Shown here in pieces: positions 9,084-17,821 of a DNA stretch of 52,971 nt. The stretch lies in NCBI GenBank assembly GCA_903931945.1, contig CAIZEI010000003.1, positions 1-52,971 on the forward strand, read 5' to 3'. Source of the stretch: an uncultured Hyphomicrobiales bacterium (GTDB lineage: Bacteria; Pseudomonadota; Alphaproteobacteria; Rhizobiales; Beijerinckiaceae). Each line of letters starts with the position of its first letter. The first letter of the stretch is position 1. The position numbers were made by a program, and so were the translations under genes. The notes below the pieces were generated by a model. It was given only the letters and a program-made list of their open reading frames with translations. It did not search any database and was not told the origin of the DNA.

Positions 9084-9773
9084 ATGTTCATGCCCCTTTA
9101 CGACGGCGCCCCCTTGCGTTTTATGCGTTGGCCCCTGGTCAATTGCACGCTGATCGCGATCAATGTTGCTGTGTTTCTGGCCATGAACGCGGGGATTTTG
9201 GGCGATGTTGAACGTCTCGACCTCGCGTTTGGCGCCATTCCGGCTGTTTTAATGGGCCAGTCTTCGCTTGCAAAAGGTCTGGCGCTGATACCCGAACCCT
9301 TTACTTTGCTAACCGGGCTATTTATTCATGCCGGCTACGGTCATATCATCGGAAATATGCTGTTCCTGTGGGTTTTTGGCGACAATGTCGAAGACGCCAT
9401 GGGTTCTGCGCGATACCTCGTTTTTTATCTTGCCTGCGGCATAGCGGGCGCGTTGCTCTACGCTTTTGCCGATCCGGCGTCCGAGGCGCCGCTCATTGGA
9501 GCGTCCGGCGCGATCTCCGGCGTTGTCGTCGCCTATATGCTCCTTTATCCGCACATCAGGATTCTTGGCCTTTTACTCAATCTGATTCCTTTGCGTATGC
9601 CAGCGGTCTGGTGTCTTGGCGCGTGGGCCTTTTTGCAAATTGTGTCGGCCCTATCGAACGAAGAGACAGGCGTCGGATTTTGGGCGCATGTGGGCGGAAT
9701 TGTCTGTGGCGCGATTCTGACGCCGGTGTTCCACCGCGTCGAGGCGCCGTTGTTCAGTTCACGCGAAATATGA
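9084..9773 (+). CDS. Rhomboid-family intramembrane serine protease
   Basis: About 229 residues with six predicted membrane helices. The rhomboid catalytic serine sits in GASGAISG, and the partner histidine is in the last helix at WAHVGG. The HIIGNMLFLWVFGDNVEDAMG loop is also characteristic. Rhomboids cleave transmembrane substrates within the membrane; the target here is unknown. The frame opens at a GTG at 9075, but the ATG at 9084 or 9090 looks more natural; no strong ribosome site decides this. It stands alone between the adenosyltransferase and etfB. Confidence 0.9.
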   Translation: MFMPLYDGAPLRFMRWPLVNCTLIAINVAVFLAMNAGILGDVERLDLAFGAIPAVLMGQSSLAKGLALIPEPFTLLTGLFIHAGYGHIIGNMLFLWVFGDNVEDAMGSARYLVFYLACGIAGALLYAFADPASEAPLIGASGAISGVVVAYMLLYPHIRILGLLLNLIPLRMPAVWCLGAWAFLQIVSALSNEETGVGFWAHVGGIVCGAILTPVFHRVEAPLFSSREI

Positions 9774-9851
9774 ACCCGCCTTTGATTACGTTGACTTGCC
9801 GTACCGACGCAATTACCAAAAACGCAAGCCGCAGCAGCAGGAGCTTTGGCC

Positions 9852-10601
9852 ATGAAAATTCTTGTTCCGGTTAAACGGGTCGTCGATTACAACGTGAAGG
9901 TCCGGGTGAAATCGGATGGATCCGGCGTTGAGCTGGCCAATATCAAGATGTCGATGAATCCGTTTGATGAAATCGCGGTTGAAGAGGCCTTGCGTCTGAG
10001 GGAAGCGGGCAAGGCGAGCGAGGTGATCCTTGTCTCCATTGGACCGGCGCAAGCGGCCGAAACGATCCGCACCGGCCTCGCGATGGGCGCGGACAGAGGC
10101 GTGCTTGTAAAGACCGACGCTCCCACGGAACCGCTCGCTATCGCCAAGATCATCAAGGCGGTCGCGCAAGCCGAGCAAACGCTCCTTGTCATTCTCGGGA
10201 AACAGGCGATTGACGACGATTGCAATCAGACGGCGCAAATGCTTGCGGCGCTGCTGGGTTGGGGGCAGGCGACATTCGCCTCGAAAATTGTGATTGATGG
10301 AAACTCCGCCGATGTAACGCGGGAGGTCGATGGCGGCTTGCAGACCCTTACCGTTGCTTTGCCTGCCATTGTGTCGACCGATCTGCGCTTGAACGAGCCG
10401 CGATACGCATCGCTGCCCAACATCATGAAGGCGAAGAAAAAGCCAATTGACGAAAAAACCCCTGCGGATCTTGGCGTCGATATAGCGCCGCGCCTGCGGG
10501 TCCTGAAAACGACCGAACCTCCGGCACGCAAGGGCGGCGTCAAAGTCGCTTCGGTCGCCGAACTCGTGTCAAAACTGAAAAATGAAGCTGGAGTGTTGTG
10601 A
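9852..10601 (+). CDS. etfB: Electron transfer flavoprotein beta subunit
   Basis: A 249-residue subunit of the FAD/AMP heterodimer that carries electrons from acyl-CoA dehydrogenases to the ETF:quinone oxidoreductase. The opening [19 protein letters not shown] is diagnostic. The ETF-beta segment around [20 protein letters not shown], ending in [27 protein letters not shown], is conserved. The ATG at 9852 has AGGAG about 9 bases upstream. The stop overlaps the etfA ATG by one base (TGATG), showing translational coupling. Confidence 0.96.
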   Translation: MKILVPVKRVVDYNVKVRVKSDGSGVELANIKMSMNPFDEIAVEEALRLREAGKASEVILVSIGPAQAAETIRTGLAMGADRGVLVKTDAPTEPLAIAKIIKAVAQAEQTLLVILGKQAIDDDCNQTAQMLAALLGWGQATFASKIVIDGNSADVTREVDGGLQTLTVALPAIVSTDLRLNEPRYASLPNIMKAKKKPIDEKTPADLGVDIAPRLRVLKTTEPPARKGGVKVASVAELVSKLKNEAGVL

Positions 10602-11554
10602 TGAAAACCTTGCTCCTTGCCGACCTCGCCAAGGGCGGGTTGGGCGACGCCACAGCCAAAGCCCTGACTGCCGCCAAAGCGCTGGGCTCGCCGGTGGATG
10701 TGCTGGTCGCTGGACAGGGCGCCGGCGCCAGGTCAGCCGCAGAGGCCGCCGCAAGCCTGGATGGCGTGAACAAGGTGCTATTGGCGGATTCGCCTGCCTA
10801 CGCCCATCAACTGGCCGAACCTGTCGCGGCGTTGATTGTCAGCCTTGCGCCCGATTATTCGGCGATTGTCTCCAGCGCCACATCCTCGGCAAAGAACATT
10901 ATGCCGCGCGCAGCGGCTCTCCTTGATGTCATGCAAATATCTGAAATTATTAAAGTTATTTCTTCCGATACATTTGAGCGGCCAATCTATGCCGGCAACG
11001 CCATCCAGACCGTGCAGTCGACAGATGCAACGAAAGTCATCACCGTGCGTGTGACCGCCTTCGCCGCCACGCCCGCCACCGGCTCGGCGCCCATTGAAGG
11101 CATCGCTGCGGTTGATTGCGCGGTCCTGTCCTCGTTCAAGGAAGAAGCCGTCGCGAGTAACGACAGGCCGGAGCTCACCGCAGCAAAGATCATCATTTCT
11201 GGCGGACGGGCCATGCAAAGCGCCGAAAATTTCAAGACCTATATCGAACCGGTCGCAGACAAGCTGGGGGCCGCGATGGGCGCCTCGCGCGCCGCAGTGG
11301 ACGCAGGATACGCTCCGAACGACTGGCAGGTCGGTCAAACTGGCAAGGTCGTTGCTCCCGAGCTCTACATCGCAGTTGGCATCTCCGGAGCGATACAGCA
11401 TCTGGCGGGCATGAAGGATTCCAAGGTTATTGTCGCCATCAATAAGGATGAGGAGGCGCCAATCTTCCAGGTGGCTGATTATGGGCTGGTTGCAGACCTC
11501 TACAAGGCGCTGCCGGAACTCGATCTGGAACTCGCGAAGCTCAAGGCCAGCTAA
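10601..11554 (+). CDS. etfA: Electron transfer flavoprotein alpha subunit
   Basis: A 317-residue partner of EtfB. The C-terminal FAD domain carries the motif [17 protein letters not shown] and the following [24 protein letters not shown], both family signatures. The usual SGGRGMQS appears as SGGRAMQS, a mild change. The start ATG at 10601 has CTGGAG about 7 bases upstream and overlaps the etfB stop. The enzyme passes electrons from beta-oxidation to the quinone pool, which fits the hbd gene that follows 68 bases later. Confidence 0.96.
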   Translation: MKTLLLADLAKGGLGDATAKALTAAKALGSPVDVLVAGQGAGARSAAEAAASLDGVNKVLLADSPAYAHQLAEPVAALIVSLAPDYSAIVSSATSSAKNIMPRAAALLDVMQISEIIKVISSDTFERPIYAGNAIQTVQSTDATKVITVRVTAFAATPATGSAPIEGIAAVDCAVLSSFKEEAVASNDRPELTAAKIIISGGRAMQSAENFKTYIEPVADKLGAAMGASRAAVDAGYAPNDWQVGQTGKVVAPELYIAVGISGAIQHLAGMKDSKVIVAINKDEEAPIFQVADYGLVADLYKALPELDLELAKLKAS

Positions 11555-11622
11555 TTTACTGGACGTTGCCGTCGCATCGCTTATGATCTGCTACGAAATG
11601 CAGCATCGGGACCAGACAAGGC

Positions 11623-12504
11623 ATGACCCTCGAAATTTGCAAAATCGGGATTGTGGGCGCCGGGCAGATGGGGTCTGGCATCGCCCAAGCCTGCGCCGTT
11701 TCCGGGCTCGATGTCTATCTTAATGATGTCACCGCTGACCGGATTAACGCCGCGCTGGCCAAGATCGATGGCCAGATCGCACGGGAAATTGCCAAGGGTT
11801 CCCTTGGCGAGGATGTTCGCAAGTTGGCCATGGCCCGTATTCATCCTGCGGTCGAATACGAGGCGCTGGCCGATTGCGATCTTGTTATCGAGGCGGCAGC
11901 CGAAAACGAAGATATCAAACGCAAGATTTTCACGCGCCTCGGCCCCATTATCAAACCTTCAGCCTTTTTTGGAACCAATACATCATCCATTTCGATTACC
12001 CGCCTCGCCTCGACGACGGGGCGACCGGAGAAATTTATAGGGATTCATTTCATGAATCCTGTGCCCCGTATGCAACTGGTTGAATTGATTCGCGGCATCG
12101 CCACGGAAGACGCAACGTTTGAAGCAGCGAAACTCTTCATTTCCAAACTTGGCAAAACCTCGACTGTTGCAGAGGATTTTCCAGCCTTTATCGTCAACAG
12201 AATTTTGCTGCCGATGATCAATGAGGCTATTTACACGCTTTATGAAGGCGTGGGGACCGTCGATGCGATTGATACCGCCATGAGGCTTGGCGCGAATCAT
12301 CCCATGGGACCGCTGCAACTGGCTGACTTCATAGGGCTGGATACCTGCCTGTCCGTCATGCAGGTGCTGCACGAGGGACTTGCCGACTCGAAATATCGCC
12401 CCTGCCCCCTGCTTGTGAAATATGTTGAAGCGGGCTGGCTTGGGCGGAAAACCCAGCGCGGATTTTACGACTATCGCAGCGGATCGCCAGTCCCTACGCG
12501 TTAA
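11623..12504 (+). CDS. hbd: 3-hydroxybutyryl-CoA dehydrogenase
   Basis: A 293-residue NAD(P)-dependent dehydrogenase. The Rossmann loop GAGQMGSGIAQ is at residues 9-19. The catalytic histidine is in HFMNPVP. The C-terminal domain signature spans FPAFIVNRILLPMINEA and ends in GPLQLADFIGLD. The size and motifs fit the stand-alone Hbd/PaaH type, acting in butyrate, polyhydroxybutyrate or fatty-acid metabolism. It follows etfBA on the same strand, an order frequent in alphaproteobacteria. Confidence 0.93.
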   Translation: MTLEICKIGIVGAGQMGSGIAQACAVSGLDVYLNDVTADRINAALAKIDGQIAREIAKGSLGEDVRKLAMARIHPAVEYEALADCDLVIEAAAENEDIKRKIFTRLGPIIKPSAFFGTNTSSISITRLASTTGRPEKFIGIHFMNPVPRMQLVELIRGIATEDATFEAAKLFISKLGKTSTVAEDFPAFIVNRILLPMINEAIYTLYEGVGTVDAIDTAMRLGANHPMGPLQLADFIGLDTCLSVMQVLHEGLADSKYRPCPLLVKYVEAGWLGRKTQRGFYDYRSGSPVPTR

Positions 12505-12529
12505 AGTCCAGCGCCGGCAAATTCGATCG

Positions 12530-12850
12530 TCAGCGCGGTTGGCCGGAGCAGGCGCGAGCGACTATTTTTGAAACTTCAGCAGACGGTTTTGAGGCGTGGC
12601 AGGCGTTTTTTCTTGCCAGATCGGGGCGCAGATACGCGATGCAACCTGCTACGAAGGCCTTGCGATCGGCGCCGCGCAGGCCTCGAACCTTTGCCGTGAC
12701 GTGGCATTGGATCCTGGAGTCTGCCGCCGATGGCGCGCTCGATGCGGGAGTTTGCGCAAAGCCAGGATGCGCGACCGTCAGGGAGCATACCAAAATCATT
12801 ATCGCGACCGGTTTCATTTCAGGCGCCAATGCGATCGGGATTCGGGTCAT
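12530..12850 (-). CDS. Small secreted cysteine-containing protein, PsiF-repeat-like
   Basis: A 106-residue protein with an N-terminal signal peptide ending near HPGFAQ. The mature part has one unit resembling the PsiF repeat: a Cys, then KVRGLRGADRKAFVAGC, then a second pair of cysteines. PsiF proteins are small periplasmic proteins of unknown role, first seen as phosphate-starvation inducible in E. coli. The ATG at 12850 has CGGAG about 9 bases upstream; the ATG at 12817 is an alternative that gives a more compact signal peptide. It converges on hbd and is divergent from the amidohydrolase gene. The family call is moderate. Confidence 0.6.
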   Translation of the reverse strand: MTRIPIALAPEMKPVAIMILVCSLTVAHPGFAQTPASSAPSAADSRIQCHVTAKVRGLRGADRKAFVAGCIAYLRPDLARKNACHASKPSAEVSKIVARACSGQPR

Positions 12851-12950
12851 GAGAACAGGCTCCGGCTACCTGTTCTGATTGGATGGAATGCGCTACAAAA
12901 ATATGAAGGCGGCGGCGGTCTGCAGCCAGCTTCGGGGGGAGGAGAGGCAA

Positions 12951-13871
12951 ATGTTCAATCGTCGCGAGTTTTTGGCCGGCGCAACAGGCGCCGGCGCGCT
13001 GGCCGCTTTGCCGGCCCTGGCCCAGACGGGCGCCAAAAAACGTGTGATTGTCGATGCTCAAATTCATATGTGGAAAGCAAACACGCCCGATCGCCCGTGG
13101 GTTCCTGGCACACGCCCGCAAATTCCTGAGCCTATGACGATCGAGCGCGTTGTGCCGATGCTGGACGAAGCGGGCGTTGACCGGGTTGTCATCGTGCCGC
13201 CAACGCTGGAAGGCGAGCGCTACGACTACGGACAGGAGGCCGCGCGGCGATTCCCCGGTCGTTTCGCCACGATGGGACATATCCGGCTTGAAGACCCCAA
13301 TGAGGCCAAACGGGTCGCCACATGGCGCGATCAGCCAGCGCTGCTTGGCGTGCGTCTCAACATCGTCGGTGAGCAGGAGAAATGGCTACGCGATGGCACA
13401 GCAGACTGGTTCTGGGCGGCGGCAGAAAAATACAACGTGCCAGTCATGTTTCTGACGCGCGGACAATTGCCGCTGTTTGAACCTGTTGCAGCGCGATTCC
13501 CCGGCCTGAGCCTGATCATCGATCACATGGGCATATCCTCCGAAGCGCTGAAAGAGGGCCTTTTGACTGAGACAATCGACGCAGGCGTGAGTCTCGCGAA
13601 ATTCCCGAATGTCGCAGTCAAGCTCTCATCGACACCGCTGTTTTCGAAGGAGGCCTATCCCTGGCGCGATATGACGCCCTATATTCATCGCCTGTTTGAC
13701 GCCTTTGGTCCGAAACGCTGTTTCTGGGGAACGGACGTCACCAACTCCTACGCCAAGGCAAGTTACATGCAGCGCGTGACGCATTTCACCGAGGAACTCC
13801 CGTTCCTGACGGAGGAAGACAAGGATTGTGTCATGGGCAAATCAATTCTTGAACGTCTCCGGTGGACGTGA
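12951..13871 (+). CDS. Tat-exported amidohydrolase (amidohydrolase-2 family)
   Basis: A 306-residue TIM-barrel hydrolase of the PF04909/COG3618 type, related to LigI-like lactonases. It begins with a twin-arginine leader (NRREFL at residues 3-8, then a hydrophobic stretch ending ALA), so it should be folded before export to the periplasm. The usual HxH after the first strand reads DAQIH, with Gln37 in place of the first histidine. The C-terminal catalytic aspartate is present in FWGTD. The ATG at 12951 is preferred over an upstream in-frame start at 12879, because GGGAGGAGAGG lies just before it and the leader begins there. It is first in a three-gene unit with a binding protein and a di-haem cytochrome. 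The substrate is unknown. Confidence 0.82.
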   Translation: MFNRREFLAGATGAGALAALPALAQTGAKKRVIVDAQIHMWKANTPDRPWVPGTRPQIPEPMTIERVVPMLDEAGVDRVVIVPPTLEGERYDYGQEAARRFPGRFATMGHIRLEDPNEAKRVATWRDQPALLGVRLNIVGEQEKWLRDGTADWFWAAAEKYNVPVMFLTRGQLPLFEPVAARFPGLSLIIDHMGISSEALKEGLLTETIDAGVSLAKFPNVAVKLSSTPLFSKEAYPWRDMTPYIHRLFDAFGPKRCFWGTDVTNSYAKASYMQRVTHFTEELPFLTEEDKDCVMGKSILERLRWT

Positions 13872-13940
13872 AGCGTGGCGCGATTCGCGAATGACTTGAA
13901 ATGTCATATCGAGTTGATGAATTTCCCTGGGGAGACTTGG

Positions 13941-14975
13941 ATGCTCAAATTCCTTGCCCGGCTTGTGGCCCTGGCGCTTCTGGCGCAAGTACCGTTTGCC
14001 CGCGCGCAGACTGACCCTGCCGCCTATTATAAAGCCCATACCGTCCGCTTCATTTCCGGCGGGGGACCTGGCGGCGGCTACGATAATTACGCGCGTCTGT
14101 TGGCGCCGCATCTGGCGATTGCCATGGGCGCAAACGTTGTTGTCGAAAACCAGCCGGCGGCAGGCGGCCTTGTCGGTCTCAACCGCATCTACGCCAACGA
14201 GCCTGACGGACTGCAATTCATTATCATGAATGGCGGCGGCGCCGTCATGTCGCAACTCTTCGATCTGCCGACAGTGCAATACGATCTTGCCAGGGTGAAT
14301 TTTCTGGCAACCGTAAGTTCATCGCCCTGGATCGTGCTCGTCAATCCGAAGTCGCCCTTTCTCACAATGGCGGATCTTGTGCGCTCCGGCGCCACAATTC
14401 GCTGGCCGGCGACCGGGCCTATCGATGGCCTCTCCGATGGCGCCTCAATGCTGTGTGAGGCGTACGAAATGAAATGCCGCGTCGTGCTCGGATACAAATC
14501 GAGCAGCGAAGGCGCGCTGGCGGTTGAACGCGGCGAAATGGATGCGCTTTATGTATCCGACACATCGGCGAACAGTTATATCAAAAATGGCGAGGCGCGC
14601 GCCATAGCCGTCATCTCGCGCGAACGATCGCGTTTCCTGCCTGATATGCCGACCATTTTCGAACAGGGCGGGCTGACGGATTCGCAAAAATGGTGGCTTG
14701 ATTTGCGCGCTGACGTCGATGCGCTTGGCCGCATCATCATCGCGGGCCCCAATGTCAATCCCGAGCGTATGGCTTATTTGCAGGGGATGATGAAAACGAT
14801 CGCCACGGACCCCGCCATCCGCGGGGAAGGCGATCGCCTTGAGCGCTATCTTGATTTCCAGTCCCCGGAAGCGACGCGCGATCGTGCGCTGGGTCTCATC
14901 AACGGCGTCACGGGCGAGCGCAAGGCAAACATGAAAAATGTCGTGATGAAGAAGTACCTGCCTGGTGCGAATTGA
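13941..14975 (+). CDS. Tripartite tricarboxylate transporter (Bug/TctC-like) binding protein 1
   Basis: A 344-residue periplasmic binding protein with a signal peptide (residues 1 to about 23, cut near ARAQ). The first lobe has the TTT-family pattern VRFISGGGPGGGYDNYARLLAPHL followed by VVENQPAAGG. Members bind carboxylates; the ligand here is unknown. The ATG at 13941 has GGGGAG about 6 bases upstream; the longer in-frame reading from 13875 adds a non-signal stretch and is rejected. The gene sits 69 bases after the amidohydrolase. No TctA or TctB membrane gene is nearby. Three more relatives occur in the window. Confidence 0.87.
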   Translation: MLKFLARLVALALLAQVPFARAQTDPAAYYKAHTVRFISGGGPGGGYDNYARLLAPHLAIAMGANVVVENQPAAGGLVGLNRIYANEPDGLQFIIMNGGGAVMSQLFDLPTVQYDLARVNFLATVSSSPWIVLVNPKSPFLTMADLVRSGATIRWPATGPIDGLSDGASMLCEAYEMKCRVVLGYKSSSEGALAVERGEMDALYVSDTSANSYIKNGEARAIAVISRERSRFLPDMPTIFEQGGLTDSQKWWLDLRADVDALGRIIIAGPNVNPERMAYLQGMMKTIATDPAIRGEGDRLERYLDFQSPEATRDRALGLINGVTGERKANMKNVVMKKYLPGAN

Positions 14976-15018
14976 GTTAGAAGGCCGCGTTCCCGTTGCC
15001 GGGACCGGAGACCAGACG

Positions 15019-16338
15019 ATGCTTCGGCAGGTGTGCGTTGTTGCGTGTGCGATCGTCGCCACAGGTTGCCTCCCGGCAACGGCTGCCGAGCCTTCGCCTG
15101 ACCTTTCGCATCCCGTTACTCCGGACGAACGCCGGCTTTTGTCCGGCGATCTTCTGGGCAAACGCCTCTTTGAGGACACGCGGTTGTCAGAGCCACAGGG
15201 CGTTTCCTGCGCATCCTGTCACGATCCCTCCTCGGCCTATAGGGGGAACAATCGTTCGCCAGTCGCAGCGGTCGCCGCTGGCGCGCGTCCGGGAATTCTC
15301 GGCAATCGCAAAACGCCCTCCGTGCTTTATATGGCCTATAGCCCGCCATTCGATTTCATAATGATGAAAAGCGATATCACGGGCGTTCCAGAGATAACCC
15401 CGGTTGGCGGACAGTTCTGGGATGGCCGCGCGGTCGACCTCTCACGACAAGTCGAAGGACCGCTGCTCAACCCGCGAGAGATGAACAATCCATCGATACA
15501 GGCGGTCGTCAACAAAGTGCGGAACGGACCCTATGCGGACCTCGCACGGGAAGTTTATGGCACGGATTTTTTCGACGATCCTGGCGCATTTTCAAAGCTT
15601 TCCTCGGCCATTGCGTCGTATGAGGCAAGCGCCCGCTTCAAGCCCTTTTCATCGAAATTCGATGCCTGGCTCGAAGGCGAAACCAATCTAACCGACCAGG
15701 AGTTTCGCGGCTTCCAGAGCTTTATCGATCCCAAGAAGGGCAATTGCCTCTCCTGTCATGAAGGAGGGCATATCAACGAGGCCATGGAAAACGAGGGCCC
15801 GCCGACCTTGCCGCAAGCGGAACTGTCCCGGAACCCGAAAAACTGGATTTTTACGGACTTTACGTACGACACGCTTGGCGCGCCCCGCAACATGGCGATT
15901 CCCGATAATGCAAACCCAGACTATTTCGACCTCGGATTGTGTCGACGACCGGGACTGTCTGAGGTTGCGCCCAAGGATTTCGATCGCGAAACCCTGTGTG
16001 GCGCATTCAAGACGCCAAGTCTGCGCAATGTCGCGCTCAACGCGCCCTATATGCACAACGGCGTTTTTAAAACGCTGCGCGACGCCGTTGCTTTCTACTT
16101 CACGCGCGATACCAATCCTGAGCGCTGGTACCCTAGAACGCCTGATGGTTTGGTGCTTAAATTCAATGACTTGCCTGAAAAATACCGCAGCAATGTGAAT
16201 GTCAGACAGGTCCCGTACGATCGCCGGCCCGGCGAGAGCCCGCGCGCAACGGATGCTGAAATTGATGATATCGTCGCATTTCTGCAAACCCTGACGGACC
16301 GGAGCTTCGGCCCCCCGGCTGCGCAGGTCCTGAAATAA
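15019..16338 (+). CDS. Di-haem cytochrome c peroxidase / MauG-like protein
   Basis: A 439-residue periplasmic protein with a signal peptide ending near residue 23 and two c-type haem motifs, CASCH at residues 64-68 and CLSCH at 243-247. The layout and the late FKTPSLRNVALNAPYMHNG stretch are those of the CcpA/MauG superfamily. Members either reduce hydrogen peroxide or oxidise proteins or small molecules. A Cys17 in VATGC is a weak lipobox alternative. The ATG at 15019 lies inside the signal-peptide frame; the upstream reading to 14965 overlaps the binding-protein gene. It is last in the unit, followed by a hairpin terminator. Confidence 0.86.
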   Translation: MLRQVCVVACAIVATGCLPATAAEPSPDLSHPVTPDERRLLSGDLLGKRLFEDTRLSEPQGVSCASCHDPSSAYRGNNRSPVAAVAAGARPGILGNRKTPSVLYMAYSPPFDFIMMKSDITGVPEITPVGGQFWDGRAVDLSRQVEGPLLNPREMNNPSIQAVVNKVRNGPYADLAREVYGTDFFDDPGAFSKLSSAIASYEASARFKPFSSKFDAWLEGETNLTDQEFRGFQSFIDPKKGNCLSCHEGGHINEAMENEGPPTLPQAELSRNPKNWIFTDFTYDTLGAPRNMAIPDNANPDYFDLGLCRRPGLSEVAPKDFDRETLCGAFKTPSLRNVALNAPYMHNGVFKTLRDAVAFYFTRDTNPERWYPRTPDGLVLKFNDLPEKYRSNVNVRQVPYDRRPGESPRATDAEIDDIVAFLQTLTDRSFGPPAAQVLK

Positions 16339-16359
16339 GACCTGCGTTTCCCGTTTTTC
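16322..16359 (+). terminator. Rho-independent terminator after the di-haem cytochrome gene
   Basis: A perfect 8-base stem, CGCAGGTC (16322-16329) with GACCTGCG (16339-16346), closes a 9-base loop that contains the stop codon TAA. A T-rich tail TTTCCCGTTTTTCT follows. The stem therefore overlaps the last codons of the gene. It separates the plus-strand unit from the converging UbiD unit. Confidence 0.65.
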
Positions 16360-16369
16360 TATCGCGCGC

Positions 16370-17821
16370 CTATCGCTTCATGAAATGTCCGAATTTTTTC
16401 ATGGCGCGCGCGACCGCGTCTGGGTCCGGCAGGCAGAGTTTGGGGAACTGATCTTTCCAGTGAAACGGCTTGCAGGCGTCGATGATGACGCGCGAATTGG
16501 TGAAATCGCCGGCCTTCTTTCGCTCGGGTGGAATGCGCGGATCGAGCGCCGTGCTCCAGGCATTGGTGATGAAATCCATCGAGGTCGCTGGGTCTGACCG
16601 AAAGACCATTGCTCCGATGAGATCGCCGAGGTCGCTGACATCCACATCCTCATCGGTGACCACAACATATTTTCCGGCATAGGCGCCCGCTGCGCATTGC
16701 GCGGCGATATGGCCCGCCTGCTTTGCGTGGCCTGCGTATCGCTGGCGGATGGAGACGCCCACCAGCATACGCGCGCCGCCAACTTCATGCGCCCAGACGC
16801 CAGTGACGTCGGGAACCCCGGCCTTCTGCATATCTTCACGAATGAGCGCAGAGCGCAGAATTGCGCGCGAACGCGAACTCTCGCCTGGAGGCCGTTGCGG
16901 CGGGCAGCCCACAAGAATGGGATCGTTGCGATGATAAATCGCCTTGATATCGAGCGCCGGCGCATCGTCGCCCGGGCTGCCATAATAGCCCGTCCATTCG
17001 CCGAACGGACCTTCGGGCCGCGCGGCGCCGGGTTGAACGAATCCTTCGATGACGATTTCAGCATCGGCAGGAAACGGCAGGCCGGTATTCCGGCCTTTCA
17101 CCACTTTCAACGGACGGTCGCGATAGGCGCCGATGATGTCATATTCGCACGTGCCAGAAGGAATTGCGCTGCACGCGATGAGAAACGTCAGGGGGTCGAC
17201 GCCCAGCACCATGGCGACCGGCATGGGCTCGTTGCGCTCGGCGTATTTGTCTCGGTGGATGCGGCCATGCTTGCCCGGCGAGATGTAAAACCCCAGCGAA
17301 TGTGAATCGTGGATCATGATGCGATAGGTTCCTGCATTGATCCATTTGTCCTCCGGGTCCATTGTCACGTTGAACGAGCCTGTGCCGATGTATCGCCCGC
17401 CATCGCCGGGATGCCAGAATGGCGTCGGAAATTTCAACGCGTCTGCCTCCGCGCCCTCCAGAATATTCTCATAAATCGCGCCGTCATTGACGAGTTCACA
17501 GGGTACGCGTCTGGATTTGGCGTCGCGGTATTCGTCGAGAAAAACCGAGGAAAGTTCGACCTTCGAAAGCTCCGGCGAAAACCCGAGAATGACATTCTGC
17601 CGCTTGCCGCCAAAGGCGTTGACAAGCACGCGATGGCCTTTGGGATAGCCGGGAATCTCATCGAACAGGAGCGCCGGCGCATGTTCATCATGTTGCGCAA
17701 CATCGGTGAGCGCGCCAATCTCCTCCTCGCAATTGGCGCCGGAAATTTTACGCAACTCGCCCATTCCCTCGATGATGGCCAGAAAGTCGCGCAGGTTGTC
17801 GTAGGGCACATTGCGTTTCAT
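16370..17821 (-). CDS. UbiD-family prenylated-FMN decarboxylase
   Basis: A 483-residue member of the UbiD family, which adds or removes CO2 on aromatic or unsaturated acids using prenylated FMN. The NAGTYRIMIHDSHSLGFY stretch contains the conserved Asn/Arg of the cofactor site. RPEGPFGEWTGYYG carries the catalytic glutamates. The start at 17821 gives an ATGA overlap with the preceding monooxygenase stop, so the two are coupled; an in-frame upstream start at 17869 is rejected. No UbiX flavin prenyltransferase is in the window. UbiD in ubiquinone synthesis is possible, but the catabolic neighbours favour decarboxylation of a ring acid. Confidence 0.88.
   Translation of the reverse strand: MKRNVPYDNLRDFLAIIEGMGELRKISGANCEEEIGALTDVAQHDEHAPALLFDEIPGYPKGHRVLVNAFGGKRQNVILGFSPELSKVELSSVFLDEYRDAKSRRVPCELVNDGAIYENILEGAEADALKFPTPFWHPGDGGRYIGTGSFNVTMDPEDKWINAGTYRIMIHDSHSLGFYISPGKHGRIHRDKYAERNEPMPVAMVLGVDPLTFLIACSAIPSGTCEYDIIGAYRDRPLKVVKGRNTGLPFPADAEIVIEGFVQPGAARPEGPFGEWTGYYGSPGDDAPALDIKAIYHRNDPILVGCPPQRPPGESSRSRAILRSALIREDMQKAGVPDVTGVWAHEVGGARMLVGVSIRQRYAGHAKQAGHIAAQCAAGAYAGKYVVVTDEDVDVSDLGDLIGAMVFRSDPATSMDFITNAWSTALDPRIPPERKKAGDFTNSRVIIDACKPFHWKDQFPKLCLPDPDAVARAMKKFGHFMKR

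Noticed and set aside
9791-9819. Sigma-70 promoter for etfBA
   Set aside because: TTGACT is a good -35, but the best -10 at 17 bases (TACCAA) matches only three of six positions.
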